Shown here: positions 55,301 to 63,379 of the stretch, piece by piece
Layout: each line of letters starts with the position of its first letter
Numbering within the stretch: the stretch's first letter is position 1
DNA from: an uncultured Reyranella sp.
Lineage (GTDB): Bacteria > Pseudomonadota > Alphaproteobacteria > Reyranellales > Reyranellaceae
Reading direction: 5' to 3'
Assembly (NCBI RefSeq): GCF_945957355.1
Contig: NZ_CAMFKM010000010.1
Span: 161,318 to 225,317 of the forward strand
Length of the DNA: 64,000 bases
Program-made: the position numbers and the translations under genes
The notes under the pieces: generated by a model
What the model saw: only the letters and a program-made list of their open reading frames with translations
Told to the model about the DNA's origin: nothing
Databases searched by the model: none

Positions 55301-58300
55301 CGATGGTGCCAGCACCCATGAGCGCCAACGTACCGGCGTTGATGGTGCTGGCGCCGGTGTAGGCCGTCGTTCCCGCCACGGCGACGGTCCCGGGACCGGT
55401 GGTCGTGAGGTCGCCGCTGCCGCCGATCGTGCCGTTGAGGGTCAGTGTCGTTCCCAGGCCGGCAGTGAAGAATCCGCCAGCATTGCCGAGCACGATCGAC
55501 CTGGTGCTCGCCAGGCTTGCCGTCGTCTGCAGCGTGCCGCCGTTGAACTGCAGATAGCTGAGCGGGCCACCGAGACTCGCGTCCGATGCGATCGACAGGG
55601 TGCCGCCGGCGATATTGGTCGCACCGCCGTAGGTGTTGACGCCCGCCAAAGTCAGCGTTCCGGTGCCCTGCTTGATCAGGGAGCCATCGCCACCGATCGT
55701 GCCGGAGAAGGTCGTCGATGCAGCCCCATCGATCGTCAGGTTGCGACCTCCCAGGTTGACGGTCGCTCCCGTGACGCCCGACAGGCCCTGGATCGTCTGG
55801 TTGTTGCTGCTGCCCGAGATATCGAATGTCGCGCCAGCTCCCATGAGATTGACGCCGCTCGACTGCGCGAGGCTGCCGGCACCGGAAAGCGCCAGCGTGC
55901 CGGAGGCAATTGTGGTTGTGTTGGTAAAGGTGTTGACCCCCGTCAGCTCCAATATGCCGCTTCCCGCCATCGTCAGTCCGCCGCTCCCGGGGAACGGCAG
56001 ATCGCCAGCTCCCGTGACCGCGTGCCAAAGAGTGAGCTTTGTGCCCGCGGCGGGCATGAACGTACCGCCCTCAACTTCCAGGCTGATCGACCGGTTGGTC
56101 GCAAAGCTCCCCGTCGTCTGCAATGCGCCGCCAAAGAAGGTGAGGCCGGTGCCCGCGGCGCCCAGGTTGTCGTCGGACGAGACCGATAGCGTGCCGGAAC
56201 TGAGTGTCGTCCCGCCGAGATAGGTATTGGCGCCCGTCAGCGCCAACGTGCCAGCACCCGCCATCGTCAAGCCGCCAGTGCCGCCAATGGAGCCAGTCAG
56301 GGTCAGCGATGTCCCCGCGTCGGGAGTGAACCATCCACCGCCGCTGCCGAGCGTGACTGGGCGGGCCGTCGCCAGGCTGGCGGTTGTCTGCAGCGTGCCG
56401 GCATTGAGCGTCACACCGCCCACTTCATCGCTGAGGTTGCTGGTCGACGAGATCGACAGCGTGCCCGAATTAACGGTCGTACCGCCCCAATAGGTGTTGG
56501 CGCCCGCGAGCACCAGCGTTCCCTGGCCTGCCATCGTCAGCCCGCCGGTCCCACCGATGCTGCCATTCAGAGTAAGCGTCGTCCTCGCGTCGGGCGCGAA
56601 CGTGCCGCCGCCGAGGGTGATCGAACGTGCGCTTGCCATGCTGGCCGTCGACTGCAGCGTGCCGCCGCTCAGCAGCAGGAAATTGCCTGCATTGCCGAGG
56701 TTGCCGTCGGAAGAGATCGACAGGGTGCCGGAGTTGATCGTCGTATTACCGGTGTAGGTATTCGTGCCTCCGAGTACCAGCGTACCGGAGCCGGCCATAT
56801 TCAGTCCGCTCCCGCCGACAGGGCCGTTCAGTGTCAGGGTCGTGCCCGCATCGGGACTGATGATTGCGCCGCTACCCAGATTGATACCGCGGAAGCTCAT
56901 CAGGCTGGCCGTCGACTGCAGCGTCGCGCCGCTCAAAGTCAAGGTGCCGCTCTCATTGCCCAGGTTCTTGTCCGACGAAATGGACAGCGTGCCGGCGCTA
57001 ACCACCGTGCCGCCTTCATATGTATTCTTGCCCCCGAGCGTTAGCGTTCCGGCCCCGATCATGGTCAATCCAAGCAGGCTGGAGCCGCCTATAGGCCCGT
57101 TCAGGGTCAGGGTCGTGCCGGCGTTCGGGCTTAGGACGCCGCCCGTGCCGCCGAGCGTGATGGAGCGGCTGCTCGTCAGGCTGGCCGTCGTCTGCAGAAT
57201 CCCACCGTTCAGCGCGAGGCCGCCAGCCGAGTTTCCGAGATTGGCGTCCGACGAGATCAACAGTGTCCCGGCATTGATCGCCGTGCCCCCGCTGTAGCTG
57301 TTGGTTCCCGTGAGTGAGAGTGTCCCGGTACCGGTCTGAATCACCGATCCGGTGCCGACGATCGTATTGCCGACCGTCAGGGCGGCCAACGGATTGAAGG
57401 CGACGCTGCCGTTGTCGACCTCGATATTGCCAGACAGACTCCAAGCACCCGCGAGTGTGAGCGAATTCGCCCCGCCGGTGAAGGTGATTGCATTGGCCTG
57501 CCCGGTGCCGTTGCCGCCCATGCCGCCGGTAATCGATCCGGTATTGATGACGGTGAGATTCGAACCGACGATCCCGGCGCCGCCGGTCCCTGGTGTCGGC
57601 GTTCCCTGGGTCGCGCTACCCGTTCCGATCGCACCGCCATTGCCGCCTGTGACCGAGCCGACGTTGTTGATGACGACCCCGTTGCCAAAGATGCCGGCCC
57701 CGCCATTGCCACCCCATCCATTACTCAAACCTGCGCTGCTGCCGCCGCTGCCGCCCCGGCCACCGACGACGGATGCGGCTGTGTTCACATTGGCTCCGGC
57801 GGTCGTGGCTGCGATGCCATAGCCACCGTCACCGCCACTGCCACCGGCACCGCCCCCCTCGCCACCATCACCTCCGATACCGCCGGTCCCGCCTGTGACG
57901 CTGGCCGTACTGGTGAATGTGACTGGTGCGTTGACGGCGACGCCATAGCCGCCCTCGCCGCCACCACCGCCGGAGCCAGAAGTCGCCCCGACGCCACCCG
58001 TTCCCCCGTTCCCGCCATTGCCGCCGACCGTAACCGCATTGCTGGTCGTGGTCGCCATGACGACCGCACCATGTGCACCACCGCCGCCGCCGCCGCCGGC
58101 CTGCCCGTTTGTAGATTGATATCCGGCCGATGCACCGTCAGAACCGGAAGCGCCGGCGCCGGCTCCACCGGAACCTCCCGCCGTTGCAACGTTGCCGCTT
58201 TGGTCGGTGCCTTGCCCGCCGGAGCCGCCCGTCGTTCCAGCGCCTCCGCCGCCGCCACCCGCCGAATACTCGAAGCTGGAGGTTCCACCCGTACCGCCTG

Positions 58301-58505
58301 TCCCGGTAGCACTCCCCGCGCCACCAACCCCGCCATTATTTTCGGAATCGTGACCGCCGTTTCCTCCACTGTCGGCCAATGCCGGCGACGCGAGGTAGGC
58401 GCCGGACAGCGCCGTCGATGCCAGAAGCGCCACTATGAAGCGGCCGAGCCACGCGTTTGCACGGGAACGAGACGGCGCAGTTGATGCCAAAGCTGAAGTC
58501 GACAA
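52332..58505 (-). CDS. Giant autotransporter with autotransporter-associated beta-strand repeats
   Basis: This 2057-residue outer-membrane autotransporter has a TTG start at 58505, supported by GGGGGAGG seven bases upstream. A signal peptide follows (FIVALLASTALSGAYLASPALA, cut near residue 45). A Gly-rich region (about 46-330) leads into 13 passenger repeats (about 390-1560), each opening like GTLTLAGxNTYSGGTTVNAG. A helical linker precedes the C-terminal beta-barrel (about 1780-2057) ending GLRMKW. DACNTTCDVPPEP before the barrel could form a disulfide. The passenger probably forms a long beta-helix on the surface, as in adhesins. It is 88 bases downstream of ligA. Confidence 0.95.
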   Translation of the reverse strand: MSTSALASTAPSRSRANAWLGRFIVALLASTALSGAYLASPALADSGGNGGHDSENNGGVGGAGSATGTGGTGGTSSFEYSAGGGGGGAGTTGGSGGQGTDQSGNVATAGGSGGAGAGASGSDGASAGYQSTNGQAGGGGGGGAHGAVVMATTTSNAVTVGGNGGNGGTGGVGATSGSGGGGGEGGYGVAVNAPVTFTSTASVTGGTGGIGGDGGEGGGAGGSGGDGGYGIAATTAGANVNTAASVVGGRGGSGGSSAGLSNGWGGNGGAGIFGNGVVINNVGSVTGGNGGAIGTGSATQGTPTPGTGGAGIVGSNLTVINTGSITGGMGGNGTGQANAITFTGGANSLTLAGAWSLSGNIEVDNGSVAFNPLAALTVGNTIVGTGSVIQTGTGTLSLTGTNSYSGGTAINAGTLLISSDANLGNSAGGLALNGGILQTTASLTSSRSITLGGTGGVLSPNAGTTLTLNGPIGGSSLLGLTMIGAGTLTLGGKNTYEGGTVVSAGTLSISSDKNLGNESGTLTLSGATLQSTASLMSFRGINLGSGAIISPDAGTTLTLNGPVGGSGLNMAGSGTLVLGGTNTYTGNTTINSGTLSISSDGNLGNAGNFLLLSGGTLQSTASMASARSITLGGGTFAPDARTTLTLNGSIGGTGGLTMAGQGTLVLAGANTYWGGTTVNSGTLSISSTSNLSDEVGGVTLNAGTLQTTASLATARPVTLGSGGGWFTPDAGTSLTLTGSIGGTGGLTMAGAGTLALTGANTYLGGTTLSSGTLSVSSDDNLGAAGTGLTFFGGALQTTGSFATNRSISLEVEGGTFMPAAGTKLTLWHAVTGAGDLPFPGSGGLTMAGSGILELTGVNTFTNTTTIASGTLALSGAGSLAQSSGVNLMGAGATFDISGSSNNQTIQGLSGVTGATVNLGGRNLTIDGAASTTFSGTIGGDGSLIKQGTGTLTLAGVNTYGGATNIAGGTLSIASDASLGGPLSYLQFNGGTLQTTASLASTRSIVLGNAGGFFTAGLGTTLTLNGTIGGSGDLTTTGPGTVAVAGTTAYTGASTINAGTLALMGAGTIERSSGVNLAGAGTVFDISGSSSSRTIQDLNGITGTTVNLGSNGLVVGTAGASTYAGTITGSGGLTMAGAGTLTLAGGNTYSGGTTVTAGTLSISSQTNLGLTSGGLTLDGGTLQTNSNMNIGHSVTLGAGGGTFSAGGVLGLFGTVGGGGGLTMDGTGVLALRGTNTYGGGTTVNSGTLWITSDANLGSASGGLTLNNGTLQATGTFSSDRSLTLGVNGGIVMSDAGGTLTWNGTIGGAVGWGFGVQGAGTVALGGVNTYNGWTSIGNGGRLSLVGNGSIAQSAGVIFMTPGSFDISGSSGNQTIQNLVGVSGTTVNLGANTLALGTASLSNFAGTIVGSGGLLKQGSGRLILSGQNTYSGGTTVNAGTLAISSDGNLGNTGGMLSLDGGTLQTTADLTSARSIMLGGGGGTISPDAGKTLTLTGPVGGAGGLTMAGAGTLALTGANTYAGGTQAAAGTLTLSNASLASGVTVNAGATFGGVGSVNGNVTNSGTMALRTSGRMDVTGTYTNNAGSTYQVEVTPSKTGQLNVNGNAVLNGGTVAVMAGNGNYTRGPIYTILNASAGVTGTFAGVTSNLAFLTPSLSYDADNVYLSLLQSSNAFSKGAQTANHGAVAAALDRANNNVSGDFATVLDAIVQLDTQQGPAALNAISGQSYANLGTFNTQTAGAFMSAVGAQLNALHGGQGKGGTYVSMGSPLDDACNTTCDVPPEPTRFAAWLSGVGGLGSVLGNANAGTMTYNFGGAAVGMDYRMRPDLLVGVGIGYIGGTQWVNGFTGQAYTDGVSGSVYASYTPGNLYVDGLVGYGYASNRMTRVIAIPGLAARTAQGTTGANQFLGQLETGWRFDVPLSQPASVTPFVRVQGSTTTQNGFTESGADSLNLVVQEQTVNSLRSTIGMDLAATFSRTTIGLRLGWQHEFADTSRPMTASFSGAPGTPFTVFGATPQRDSAVLGLGATFQVADATEVSLRYDGEVGGGTNNNALTLGLRMKW
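53900..57335 (-). repeat. Thirteen tandem coding repeats of two classes in the autotransporter passenger
   Basis: Each unit encodes about 80-100 residues. Ten units are class A: SISSDxNLG, then TTASLxSxRSITLG, then DAGTTLTLNGxIGGxGGLTMAG (the last is truncated). Units 6, 8 and 11 are class B: LAQSSGVNLxGAG, then FDISGSSxNQTIQ, then GxTVNLG and GTIxGxG. The DNA copies are diverged, not identical. Confidence 0.85.
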
Positions 58506-58593
58506 CGCCGAGCCTCCCCCGAGGTACGCTGATCAATCGAGGGAAGAATAATGCAACAACGATGAAAATATAAAGGAGGAAAGCCGCAAACGA
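58506..58593 (-). promoter_or_regulatory. Upstream region of the autotransporter gene
   Basis: The 88 bases after ligA are markedly A/T-rich at about 58545-58575 and should hold the autotransporter promoter on the minus strand. GGGGGAGG near 58513-58520 is the ribosome site for the TTG start. No terminator hairpin for ligA is visible. Confidence 0.4.
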
Positions 58594-60762
58594 TCAACGC
58601 GAAAGTTCAACCCACTCTTCTTCCGTCATCGTCGGCACGCCAAGTTCGGCGGCCTTGCGGGCCTTGGAGCCGGCATTTTCGCCGACCACGACGAGGCTTG
58701 TCCTCTTCGACACCGAGTCGGTGACCTTGGCGCCCAGCTCTTCGGCCCGCGCCTTGGCAGCATCGCGGGTCATCGTGGACAGCTCGCCGGTGAACACCAC
58801 GATCTTGTCCTTGAGCTTGGCATCGGCGGCGATGATGCGCCGCTCGACCGGCTGGACCGTGAGTTGCTTCAGCAGGTCGCGGATGATCTCCACATTGTGC
58901 CCCTCGGTGAAGAAGGCACACATCGCGTCCGCCGTCGTCACGCCGATCTGCTCGACGTTGCACAGCCGGCCATAGCTTGGACCGACGGCCTCGAGGGCCT
59001 TCTCCTTCTTCACGGGATCGCGATGCGCCTTGCGTTCCTTCGCCGCCGCCAGCATCTCCGATAGCCAGGCATCGGCGTCGCCATATTCCTGGGCCAGGAT
59101 CTTGGCGGTGGCCTCGCCGATCAGTGGGATACCGATCGCGTTGATGAAACGGTCGAGCGAGATCGTGCGACGCGCCTCGATGGCGGCGATCAGGTTGCGC
59201 ACCGAGAGATCGCCCCAGCCCTCGCGTTTCTTGATGTCGGCCTCGTGCTCGGGCAGGCGGAAGATGTCGCCCGGCACCTTGAGCAGGCCGTCGTTGAAGA
59301 AATTCTCGATGTGCGTGCCGCCCAGCCCCTCAATGTCGAAGCAGTTGCGCGACACGAAGTAACGCAGGCGCTCGACCTGCTGGAACGGGCATTCGAGTCC
59401 GCCGGAGCAGCGCCGCACTACGCCGCCCTCCTCAGCCTTCACCTCGGTCTCGAGAGGACAGGGACAGCGCGTGGGAAAGTGGTACTTGCGCGCATTCTTC
59501 GGTCGCTCGTCGGCGATGAAGCCCAGCACCTGGGGAATCACGTCGCCGGCCCGCTGGATCGTCACCATGTCGCCGACCCGCACGTCCAGCCGTTCGATCT
59601 CGTCGGCATTGTGCAGCGTGGCGCGGGACACCATCACGCCGCCGACATTCACAGGCTCCAGTTCGGCCACCGGCGTCAGCGCGCCCGTGCGGCCGACCTG
59701 GATCATGATGGCGTTGAGACGCGTGCGGGCCTGCTCGGCGGGAAACTTGTGCGCCGTCGCCCAGCGCGGCGCGCGGCTCACGAAGCCCAGCCGCTCCTGC
59801 CAGTCGATGCGGTCGACCTTGTAGACGACGCCGTCGATGTCGTAGGGCAGCGACGGGCGCTCGATGCCGATCTTCTCGTAGAAGGCGCGCACCTCGTCCG
59901 GCGTGCGGCACAGCTTCGTCAGGGGATTGGTCTTGAAGCCCCACGCCTTGAGCAGTTCCAGGTATTCGCTGTGCGTCTTCCAGCTGCGCTGCTCGGCCTC
60001 GCCCCAGGCATAGGCGAAGAAGCGCAGGGGGCGCCTGGCGGTGATGCTCGCATCGAGCTGGCGCAGCGAGCCCGCGGCGGCGTTGCGTGGATTGGCGAAG
60101 GTCTTCTCGCCCGCCTCCTCCTGGCGCTCGTTCATCTCCTGGAACGCCTTGCGCTCCATGTAGACCTCGCCACGCACGTCGATCGACTTCGGGAACCCGT
60201 CCTTGCCGTGCCCCTTCAGCGTCTGCGGAATGTCCTTCACCGTGCGCAGGTTGGCCGTCACGTCCTCGCCCGTGGTGCCGTCGCCGCGCGTCGCCCCCTG
60301 CACGAACTCGCCGTCCTCGTAGCGCAGGCTGATCGACAGGCCGTCGATCTTGGCTTCGCAGCTGAACGCGATCTCGTCCTCGGGACCGATGTTGGTTTCC
60401 CGCTCCAGGCCACGCCGCACGCGGTCGAGGAAATCCTGCAGCTCCTCGTCGGTGAAGCAGTTGTCGAGCGACAGCATCGGCCGCGCATGCTTCACCTTGG
60501 CGAAAGCCGTCGTCGGTGTCGGCGCCACCCTCTGCGTCGGGCTGAACATGTCGACGATCTGCGGGAAGCGCGCCTCGATCGCCTTCAGGCGCTGGCGCAG
60601 CCTGTCGTAATCGGCGTCCGAGATCTCCGGCGCGTCCTTCTCGTGATAGAGCCTGTCGTGATGGAGGATCTCCTCGGCCAGGCGCTTGTGCTCGGAACGC
60701 GCCTGCCGCTCGGTCAGCTTGTCGACCGCGAGCGCCGCCACGACCTTCGCCGCACGGGACAT
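58594..60762 (-). CDS. ligA: NAD-dependent DNA ligase
   Basis: This 722-residue LigA seals nicks using NAD+. Its Ia and adenylation domains have the AMP-accepting Lys138 in CEAKIDGLSISLRYEDG, RGEVYM, and DIDGVVYKVD. An OB domain follows, then the zinc finger (CPCP with CSGGLECP), helix-hairpin-helix region and C-terminal BRCT domain (IVVFTGELSTMTRDAAKARA onward). The zinc-finger spacing is compact, and an insert of Lys/Glu-rich sequence (AAAKERKAHRDPVKKEKA) interrupts the HhH domain. ATG 60762 has AGGAGGAC upstream. It is 10 bases after recN in a bamD-recN-ligA operon. Confidence 0.97.
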   Translation of the reverse strand: MSRAAKVVAALAVDKLTERQARSEHKRLAEEILHHDRLYHEKDAPEISDADYDRLRQRLKAIEARFPQIVDMFSPTQRVAPTPTTAFAKVKHARPMLSLDNCFTDEELQDFLDRVRRGLERETNIGPEDEIAFSCEAKIDGLSISLRYEDGEFVQGATRGDGTTGEDVTANLRTVKDIPQTLKGHGKDGFPKSIDVRGEVYMERKAFQEMNERQEEAGEKTFANPRNAAAGSLRQLDASITARRPLRFFAYAWGEAEQRSWKTHSEYLELLKAWGFKTNPLTKLCRTPDEVRAFYEKIGIERPSLPYDIDGVVYKVDRIDWQERLGFVSRAPRWATAHKFPAEQARTRLNAIMIQVGRTGALTPVAELEPVNVGGVMVSRATLHNADEIERLDVRVGDMVTIQRAGDVIPQVLGFIADERPKNARKYHFPTRCPCPLETEVKAEEGGVVRRCSGGLECPFQQVERLRYFVSRNCFDIEGLGGTHIENFFNDGLLKVPGDIFRLPEHEADIKKREGWGDLSVRNLIAAIEARRTISLDRFINAIGIPLIGEATAKILAQEYGDADAWLSEMLAAAKERKAHRDPVKKEKALEAVGPSYGRLCNVEQIGVTTADAMCAFFTEGHNVEIIRDLLKQLTVQPVERRIIAADAKLKDKIVVFTGELSTMTRDAAKARAEELGAKVTDSVSKRTSLVVVGENAGSKARKAAELGVPTMTEEEWVELSR

Positions 60763-60772
60763 CGTCGTCCTC

Positions 60773-62446
60773 CTAACCTGCCGTCGCCAGCAGCCGATCG
60801 GCCGCGGCACGCGCCTCGACCGTCACTTCGGCCCCCGACAGCATGCGCGCGATCTCCTCGCGGCGGCCCTTCGCATCCAGCGCCACCACATCGGTGCTGG
60901 CGGCCGTCCGGGTCGTGGTCTTGCGGATCAGCCAGTGACGGTCGGCCACCGCGGCGACCTGCGGCGAATGCGTGACGACCAGCACCTGGACATCCTTCGC
61001 CAGCCGCTTCAGCCGCTCGCCGACGGCGGCCGCCGTCGCACCGCCAATGCCGGAATCGACCTCGTCGAACACGATGGTCGGCGCGTCGCCGACCTTGGCG
61101 AGGCAGACCTTGAGCGCCAGCAGGAAACGCGAGAGTTCGCCGCCGGATGCGATCTTCGCAATGGGCGACGGCGGCGCGCCGGGATTGGTCGAGACGGTGA
61201 ACTGCACGCGATCGGTGCCGGCGGCCGACCATTCCGCTTCCGGCACGGCGGCAACCTCGGTAACGAACCTCGCCCGTTCGAGCTTGAGCGGCGCCAGTTC
61301 GGCCGCCACCGACTTGTCGAGCCGGGCCGCGCCCTTGCGTCGCGCGGCGGCCTGCGCTTCCGCGGCCGTCATGTAGGCCGCACGCGCCGCCTTCGCGGCG
61401 GCTGCCAGCTTCTTCAGCCCGGCCTCGCCATCGTCCAGCGCGGCGAGTTGCGCCGAGAACTTTTCAGCGAGTTCCGCGAGCCCGGCCACGGCGACATTAT
61501 GCTTGCGGGCTAGGGCCCTGAGCGCAAACAGCCGCTCCTCGATCTTCTCGAGTCGCGCCGGATCGAACTCCAGCGTATCGCGTGCCATCTCGAGCTGCGC
61601 CTGCGCCTCCATTGTCTCGCTGAGCGCCCGATCGAGCGCCGCCAGCGGCGCATCGAGGCGGCCCGCGGCCTTGTCGGCATTGCGTTCGACCAGGCGATGC
61701 GCCGTCCGGAGGCTCGCGACGGCGCCGCGTCCCTGCTCCAGCTCGGCCAGCGCCTGGGTGACCGCTTCGCCCAGCGCGCTGCCGGCCCGCATGAGCGCTC
61801 GCTCGCCCGCCAGCGTTTCCTCGTCGTCGGCCTTGGGCGCCAGGGCATCGAGTTCCTTCACCGCATGACGCAGGAATTCCTCGTCGCGCCGCGCCGCTTC
61901 CGCCGTCGCCTGCGCGTCGGCGTGGGCCTGCTCGGCGCCGCGCCATGCCGTCCACGCTGACGCAACGGCGGCCGCCTGCTTTTCGAGACCTGCAAACGAG
62001 TCGAGCGAGGCGCGATGCGTCGCCGTGTCGAGCAGGCCGTGTTGCTCCATCTGTCCCTGTATCTCGACCAGGGTGTCGCCGAGCCGGCGCAGCAGCGCCA
62101 CCGAGGCCGGCTGGTCGTTGACGAAGGCGCGGCTGCGGCCGTCGGCGCCGATCATGCGGCGCAGGGTCAGCACGTCTTCCCCGTCGAGGCCCTGCTCGGC
62201 GAGCACAGCGCGTGCCGGGTGTTCACGCGGCAGATCAAAGGAGGCGGCGATCGAAGCCTGGGCGGCGCCGCGCCGCACCACGCCCGATTCGGCGCGCGCG
62301 CCGAGCGCCAGCCCCAGCGCGTCGATCAGGATCGACTTGCCGGCGCCGGTCTCACCGGTCAGCGCGCCAAGGCCGCCACTATGGGCAAGATCGAGGTCGA
62401 GCTTCTCGATCAGCACGAAATCGCGGATCGAAAGCGTGGCGAGCAT
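60773..62446 (-). CDS. recN: DNA repair protein RecN
   Basis: This 557-residue SMC-like ATPase acts in double-strand break repair. Walker A is GETGAGKSILIDALGLALG (residues 31-49). VEIQGQMEQHGLLD is the Q-rich segment typical of RecN. The middle is coiled-coil (about 160-360, Ala/Glu-rich). The C-terminal half has the signature ASGGELSRFLLALK and Walker B TIVFDEVDSGIGG. It sits 9 bases after bamD and 10 bases before ligA on the same strand. Confidence 0.97.
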   Translation of the reverse strand: MLATLSIRDFVLIEKLDLDLAHSGGLGALTGETGAGKSILIDALGLALGARAESGVVRRGAAQASIAASFDLPREHPARAVLAEQGLDGEDVLTLRRMIGADGRSRAFVNDQPASVALLRRLGDTLVEIQGQMEQHGLLDTATHRASLDSFAGLEKQAAAVASAWTAWRGAEQAHADAQATAEAARRDEEFLRHAVKELDALAPKADDEETLAGERALMRAGSALGEAVTQALAELEQGRGAVASLRTAHRLVERNADKAAGRLDAPLAALDRALSETMEAQAQLEMARDTLEFDPARLEKIEERLFALRALARKHNVAVAGLAELAEKFSAQLAALDDGEAGLKKLAAAAKAARAAYMTAAEAQAAARRKGAARLDKSVAAELAPLKLERARFVTEVAAVPEAEWSAAGTDRVQFTVSTNPGAPPSPIAKIASGGELSRFLLALKVCLAKVGDAPTIVFDEVDSGIGGATAAAVGERLKRLAKDVQVLVVTHSPQVAAVADRHWLIRKTTTRTAASTDVVALDAKGRREEIARMLSGAEVTVEARAAADRLLATAG

Positions 62447-62455
62447 GCCGGGCGG

Positions 62456-63271
62456 TCAGAAGATGCGGGAGAACCAGCCGCGCTTCTCGTCGGGCGGCCG
62501 TGTGCCCTCGCCGGTCATCAGGAAGTAGCTGTCCTGGTACCACTCGCTGCCGGGGAAATTGTAGCCGAGCACGGCCGCGGCCTCCTGCGCCTCGCTCTTC
62601 ACGCCAAGCGAGAGATAGCTCTCGACCAGGCGATGCAGAGCCTCTGGTACGTGCGTGGTCGTCTGATACCGTTCGATCACCACGCGGTAGCGGTTGATGG
62701 CACCGACATACTGCTGGTTGGTCTGGTAGTAACGGCCGACCGCCATCTCCTTACCGGCCAGATGGTCGATGCAGAGCTCGACCTTGAGGCGCGAGTCGCG
62801 GGCATAGGGCGAATCGGGGAAGCGCTTGACGACCTCGGCCAGGGCATCGAGCGCCTGCTGGGTCGTGCGTTGGTCGCGGCCGACGTCCGAGATCTGTTCG
62901 TAGTAGCAGAGCGCCTTCAGATAGTAGGCGTAGGGCAGGTCGCGATGGCCGGGATGGAGCTGGATGAAGCGGTCCAGCGCGATGATGGCCTCGTCGTACT
63001 TGTTGGACTGGTAGTAGGCGAAGGCCGCCATGATCTGGGCCTTGGTCGCCCAGACGGAATAGGGATGCTGGCGATCGACTTCCTCGAAGCTCTTGGCGGC
63101 GGTCTTGTACTCCTGCTGGCCGAGCGCATCGAGCCCGCGATTGTAGAGCTGCTCGACGGGCTGCTCGACATACTTGTCGTCGTCCGAGCCACACGCGGAG
63201 AGCCCGAGCGCCAATGTCAGCGCCAGCCCCGCCGCGATGCGACGGCCCTTACCCACAACCAACTTCGACAT
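62456..63271 (-). CDS. bamD: Outer-membrane protein assembly lipoprotein BamD
   Basis: This 271-residue lipoprotein of the BAM complex inserts beta-barrel proteins into the outer membrane. The signal peptide ends in lipobox LSAC (Cys at about residue 27). TPR-like repeats follow (YNRGLDALGQQEYKTAAKSF, YYQSNKYDEAIIALDRFIQL, QALDALAEVVKRFPDSPY). It should help assemble the large autotransporter encoded nearby, although BamD serves all outer-membrane proteins. It heads the bamD-recN-ligA operon. The preceding gap of about 50 bases to the ftsZ terminator must hold its promoter. Confidence 0.96.
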   Translation of the reverse strand: MSKLVVGKGRRIAAGLALTLALGLSACGSDDDKYVEQPVEQLYNRGLDALGQQEYKTAAKSFEEVDRQHPYSVWATKAQIMAAFAYYQSNKYDEAIIALDRFIQLHPGHRDLPYAYYLKALCYYEQISDVGRDQRTTQQALDALAEVVKRFPDSPYARDSRLKVELCIDHLAGKEMAVGRYYQTNQQYVGAINRYRVVIERYQTTTHVPEALHRLVESYLSLGVKSEAQEAAAVLGYNFPGSEWYQDSYFLMTGEGTRPPDEKRGWFSRIF

Positions 63272-63321
63272 GTCCCATCCGCAATGAACTTCGTGCCGCC
63301 GCGTTATATCACGCTGACACG

Positions 63322-63348
63322 AAAAAAAGAGGGGCCGCGCGGCCCCTC
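63322..63348 (-). terminator. Intrinsic terminator of ftsZ
   Basis: A perfect 8-bp stem (63329-63336 with 63341-63348; the GCGC centre is self-complementary) is followed on the minus strand by seven T (63322-63328). It lies about 30 bases after the ftsZ stop. It uncouples bamD from ftsZ. Confidence 0.92.
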
Positions 63349-63379
63349 GGAAGATGCGTGAAGAGCAGAAATTCCTGCG

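Noticed and set aside
54526..57297. Series of plus-strand open frames opposite the autotransporter passenger
   Set aside because: They recur with the repeat period and encode Pro/Val/Ser-rich sequence, as expected from reading the complement of Gly/Thr-rich repeats.
57300..58370. Gly-rich coding stretch considered as a possible PE_PGRS-like or collagen-like separate gene
   Set aside because: It is in frame with the signal peptide and passenger repeats of the autotransporter, with no stop between them.
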